A program made the position numbers and the translations under genes. The notes under the pieces were generated by a model. It searched no databases. It had not been told where the DNA came from and worked only from the letters and a program-made list of their open reading frames with translations. This document shows, piece by piece, positions 39,502 through 41,650 of a stretch of DNA of 41,650 nucleotides. This DNA is from Blastocatellia bacterium UBA7656 (GTDB taxonomy: Bacteria; Acidobacteriota; Blastocatellia; UBA7656), in the NCBI GenBank assembly GCA_002483445.1, contig DLHY01000150.1, positions 1-41,650 on the forward strand, read 5' to 3'. Each line of letters begins with the position of its first letter. The stretch's first letter is position 1.

Positions 39502-39756
39502 AAGCCTTTTCGAGAAGCTTATTCCATGGAAAAAAACATCGCTGCTCGCTTGACTCAGTATATCACTGAGCTTTCGCCTTACCAGTCGAGAGACTCTCTG
39601 CCTCAACGTGTAGTTGAATCGCTCTATGATATTGGTTCGTCCACTCCCTTTGGCGAATACTTGATGCTGCTCGTCGGGGATCACTCCCTTATAGGCTTCC
39701 CAATCACCCGTGTCGAAGTTCGCCTCTCGACAATATACTTCAGACTCAATGTGCAA
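39502..39756 (-). pseudogene. IS1-family transposase C-terminal fragment
   Basis: The translation FDTGDWEAYKGVIPDEQHQVF, GSGRTNIIERFNYTLRQRVS and RLVRRKLS is the C-terminal part of an IS1-type transposase, with the Glu of the DDE triad in I-I-E-R-F-N. An in-frame 48-bp block (39517-39564, D-I-L-S-Q-A-S-S-D-V-F-F-H-G-I) separates K-L-S from F-S-K-R-L. The match ends after that. The N-terminal half and both IS ends are missing. Confidence 0.8.
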
Positions 39757-40210
39757 CTTCTTTTCGTTAGTTGTTGGCTCTCAACTAGCCGCTTTCAGCC
39801 AACCCAAGCTTGTACTTGGAGCCAATGTTGAAAACAAAGGGCTTAGAAAAAATTGCGCATTAGATATCATATCAGCGGAGCAGGCGGCTCATTGGTTGAA
39901 AGCGCACTGTGATCTTTCATCAAGGCATGGTGGCACTGCGCCGTCTATGAACGACTCAGATAGAAATGTGACGTTATCGGGCCAGATGCAAGCGCCTCCA
40001 TGACACCTCGCGCGCGCGTAAGATATTTATTATAGATATTCTTACAGCCAATCATACTGTCATGCAGGTGCTTGCACTTGGCCTTATCGAGTTAGACAGC
40101 CACAATCCTCGCGTTGTTTTACGCTGATTTTGAAAGTAATTTCACCTGACCGGACAGGGCAGTATGCAGTAGCCTGAAATAGGAGAGATACTACAATGTT
40201 CATTGCACTA
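39757..40210. other. gene-poor debris between IS fragment and hisC leader
   Basis: There is no supportable gene. A weak hairpin (GTAAGATAT ... ATATTCTTAC, about 40018-40046) is present, and base composition is AT-rich. Overlapping short frames on both strands have no ribosome sites. Confidence 0.4.
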
Positions 40211-40239
40211 TTGACATTTTGTAATGTGTGATGTATAAC
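40211..40239 (+). promoter_or_regulatory. strong sigma-70-type promoter upstream of hisC
   Basis: TTGACA (40211-40216), exactly 17 bases, TATAAC (40234-40239). Transcription would start near 40246, about 320 bases before hisC, and cross the MITE-like element. Confidence 0.65.
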
Positions 40240-40265
40240 CTTGATTCCCACAAAGCAGGTTTGAG

Positions 40266-40402
40266 CAAATCCGGGGAGTTGTATAGTTAAGCCGTGAAGG
40301 TAGGAGACTCTGATTATATCGGGTAGTCCTCGCACTCTGCGACTAATCGACTTGGGTTCGGTTAGAGTTTCACGCCTTAGCTATACAGCGTCAAATCCGG
40401 GG
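40266..40402. mobile_element. MITE-like element, 115 bp, with 11-bp direct repeats
   Basis: CAAATCCGGGG occurs at 40266-40276 and 40392-40402. Between them, 40279-40298 pairs with 40369-40388 (20 bp, two G-T pairs, one mismatch). After an 8-base bulge, 40307-40313 pairs with 40362-40368. Direct repeats immediately outside inverted ends suggest a target duplication. An 11-bp duplication fits families such as IS4, but I cannot assign a parent. Confidence 0.6.
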
Positions 40403-40467
40403 GTCTGGAGGCCGAAATGGCCTTCGCTGGGAGAGGTATGCGCGGCGCACAGAATCCACTTCTGGTC

Positions 40468-40511
40468 ATCCCATCTCTGGCAGTCCTGGCAGATGTCGGG
40501 ATCTATTTTTT
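40468..40511 (+). terminator. possible weak terminator or attenuator before hisC
   Basis: ATCC-C-ATCT (40468-40476) can pair with AGATG...GGAT (40491-40502), followed by TTTTTT (40506-40511), 54 bases before hisC. The bulged stem makes it uncertain. Confidence 0.35.
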
Positions 40512-40565
40512 CCCCAAGTCCGGACTCTTGCTTTTCGGATTAAAGGGGCGATTATCGAGGCTCAA

Positions 40566-41650
40566 ATGAAAGCACGCAGTGACCGCCACTTTGGCGACAG
40601 CAAAGATACTGTCGGCTACCAGGACTTTCGTCGGCGGCTGGCAAATCCCTTTATCTCGCCCATCAGTCCCTATAAACCGGGGAAGCCAATTTCTGAAGTC
40701 AAAAAGGAGCTTGGACTTGAAAACATAGTCAAGCTCGCTTCTAACGAGAATCCGGCAGGCCCTTCGCCCCTCGCCCTGGAAGCGATACGGGCAATTCTGC
40801 CAGAAATCAATCTCTATCCTGAAGATAGCGGCATCGATCTGAAGCGCGCTCTAGCTTACAAGTGTGGCGTTTCATGCGACAACCTGATCCTGGGTCACGG
40901 CGCTACGGAAGTGCTGGAGATCATCGTGCGAGCTTTTGTTCGCCCAGGAGATGAGGTGATTTCGGCCCATCCGAGCTTTCTCTGGTTTCAGATGCTGGGA
41001 CAGATGAGCGGAGCCAAAAACGTTATCGTGCCACTGCGAGAACACATACACGATTTGGAGGCGATGGCGGGCAGCATCACACCTGAGACGAAGCTGATCT
41101 TCATCGCTAATCCTAATAACCCGACCGGGACAATCGTGAGGCAACACGAACTCGCTTCTTTTTTAAGGCTGGTTCCTGATCATGTGTTAGTGGTTCTTGA
41201 TGAAGCCTACATCGAATATGTCACAAGCAGGCAGATCAACACACTGGCATATATAGGGCAAAAGCCGATAATCATCGTAAGAACATTTTCCAAAATATCG
41301 GGGCTGGCCGGACTTCGTATCGGCTACGGGATAGCCGATACCTGGATCATTGAATCGCTTGAGAAAGTCAGGCAACCCTTTAATACAACTGCTCTTGCCC
41401 AGACGGCGGCGCTGGCCAGCTTAGAGGATCACAATCACCTCAAGCAAAGCCGCCAAATCGTGAATGATGGAAAAGCGTTTCTCTATACCCATTTTAAGAA
41501 ACTGGGCCTAGATTACGTACCCAGCGAAGCAAATTTCATCTTCGTCGATTTTCGCATAGATGCGGAAGTCATTTTCAAAGCTCTACTTGGTCACGGGTTC
41601 ATAATCCGGCCAATGCTCAAAACTTGCGCCAGGATCACCATCGGATCACC
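40566..41650 (+). CDS. hisC: histidinol-phosphate aminotransferase (3' end outside window)
   Basis: 361 residues are visible of a PLP fold-type I aminotransferase. Family segments: NIVKLASNENPAGPSPLALEAI, LILGHGATEVLEII, IFIANPNNPTGTIV, VVLDEAYIEY, and the PLP lysine in RTFSKISGLAGLRIGYG. The frame runs off the window at A-R-I-T-I-G-S-P, so only a short C-terminal end is missing. It converts imidazole acetol phosphate to histidinol phosphate. The N-terminus has about 25 extra residues before NPFISPISPYKPGKPI. GAGG lies 5 bases before the ATG. It is 27 kb from hisA-hisF-hisI and has its own promoter. Confidence 0.93.
   Translation, partial: MKARSDRHFGDSKDTVGYQDFRRRLANPFISPISPYKPGKPISEVKKELGLENIVKLASNENPAGPSPLALEAIRAILPEINLYPEDSGIDLKRALAYKCGVSCDNLILGHGATEVLEIIVRAFVRPGDEVISAHPSFLWFQMLGQMSGAKNVIVPLREHIHDLEAMAGSITPETKLIFIANPNNPTGTIVRQHELASFLRLVPDHVLVVLDEAYIEYVTSRQINTLAYIGQKPIIIVRTFSKISGLAGLRIGYGIADTWIIESLEKVRQPFNTTALAQTAALASLEDHNHLKQSRQIVNDGKAFLYTHFKKLGLDYVPSEANFIFVDFRIDAEVIFKALLGHGFIIRPMLKTCARITIGS

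Noticed and set aside
40311..40350. Group I intron-like P7 strings (TAGTC and GACTA) in the hisC leader
   Set aside because: The two strings are in the wrong order for a group I core and form a small local hairpin inside the MITE-like element.

Overview
The window is a 41.65-kb chromosomal stretch from a free-living Gram-negative bacterium with moderately high GC. The gene set (a tricorn-type protease, a winged-helix/TPR regulator of the CadC type, several secreted M28, penicillin-acylase and beta-lactamase-like hydrolases, DinB-fold proteins) fits Acidobacteriota, probably Blastocatellia. That placement is an inference: there is no rRNA or tRNA in the window to settle it.

Layout. 1-4.9 kb: end of a tricorn-like protease, an NTF2-like protein, a secreted protein with a ruined metalloprotease motif, and an orphan sugar-type binding lipoprotein. 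4.9-8.6 kb (minus): an AT-richer two-gene unit (nucleotidyltransferase plus TIM-barrel protein), a hendecad coiled-coil protein, a PaaI thioesterase, an alkyltransferase-like repair protein and a DinB-fold protein. 8.6-9.5 kb: non-coding, with a chain of predicted hairpins ending in a strong terminator, followed by a clear promoter for glnA. 11-12 kb: LEA14-like and DinB-like genes. 12-14 kb (minus): hisA-hisF-hisI, with hisF carrying an in-frame repeat insertion. 14-18 kb (minus): penicillin acylase and serine beta-lactamase-like hydrolase; 18-20 kb: CadC/TPR regulator. 20-22.1 kb: four overlapping antitoxin-like genes and a REP-associated tyrosine transposase embedded in paired palindromes. 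22-29 kb: PQQ propeller protein, M28 peptidase, LigB-like plus AMMECR1 pair, cyclophilin lipoprotein, gatB. 29-37 kb (minus): ABC1/UbiB kinase-like protein, EVE-nuclease fusion, tyrS, ggt, a nucleotidyltransferase/small-protein pair co-transcribed with the prepilin peptidase gene. 37-39.4 kb: two glycosyltransferases. 39.4-40.5 kb: mobile-element debris (an IS1 fragment and a 115-bp MITE-like element). The window ends inside hisC.

The most unusual feature is the density and diversity of small palindromic repeats. There are at least four kinds: (i) heptanucleotide arrays arranged as hairpins with perfect 18-24 bp stems, each locus with its own heptamer, often directly against a stop codon and once inside hisF; (ii) A/B double-hairpin elements around a RAYT gene, with a distant copy showing compensatory stem changes; (iii) double-hairpin elements with short GC-rich stems; (iv) a MITE-like element with 11-bp direct repeats. 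Genes that may matter for defence or conflict are the EVE-nuclease fusion, the nucleotidyltransferase/TIM-barrel operon, the toxin-less antitoxin array and the nucleotidyltransferase/small-protein pair. No CRISPR array was seen.
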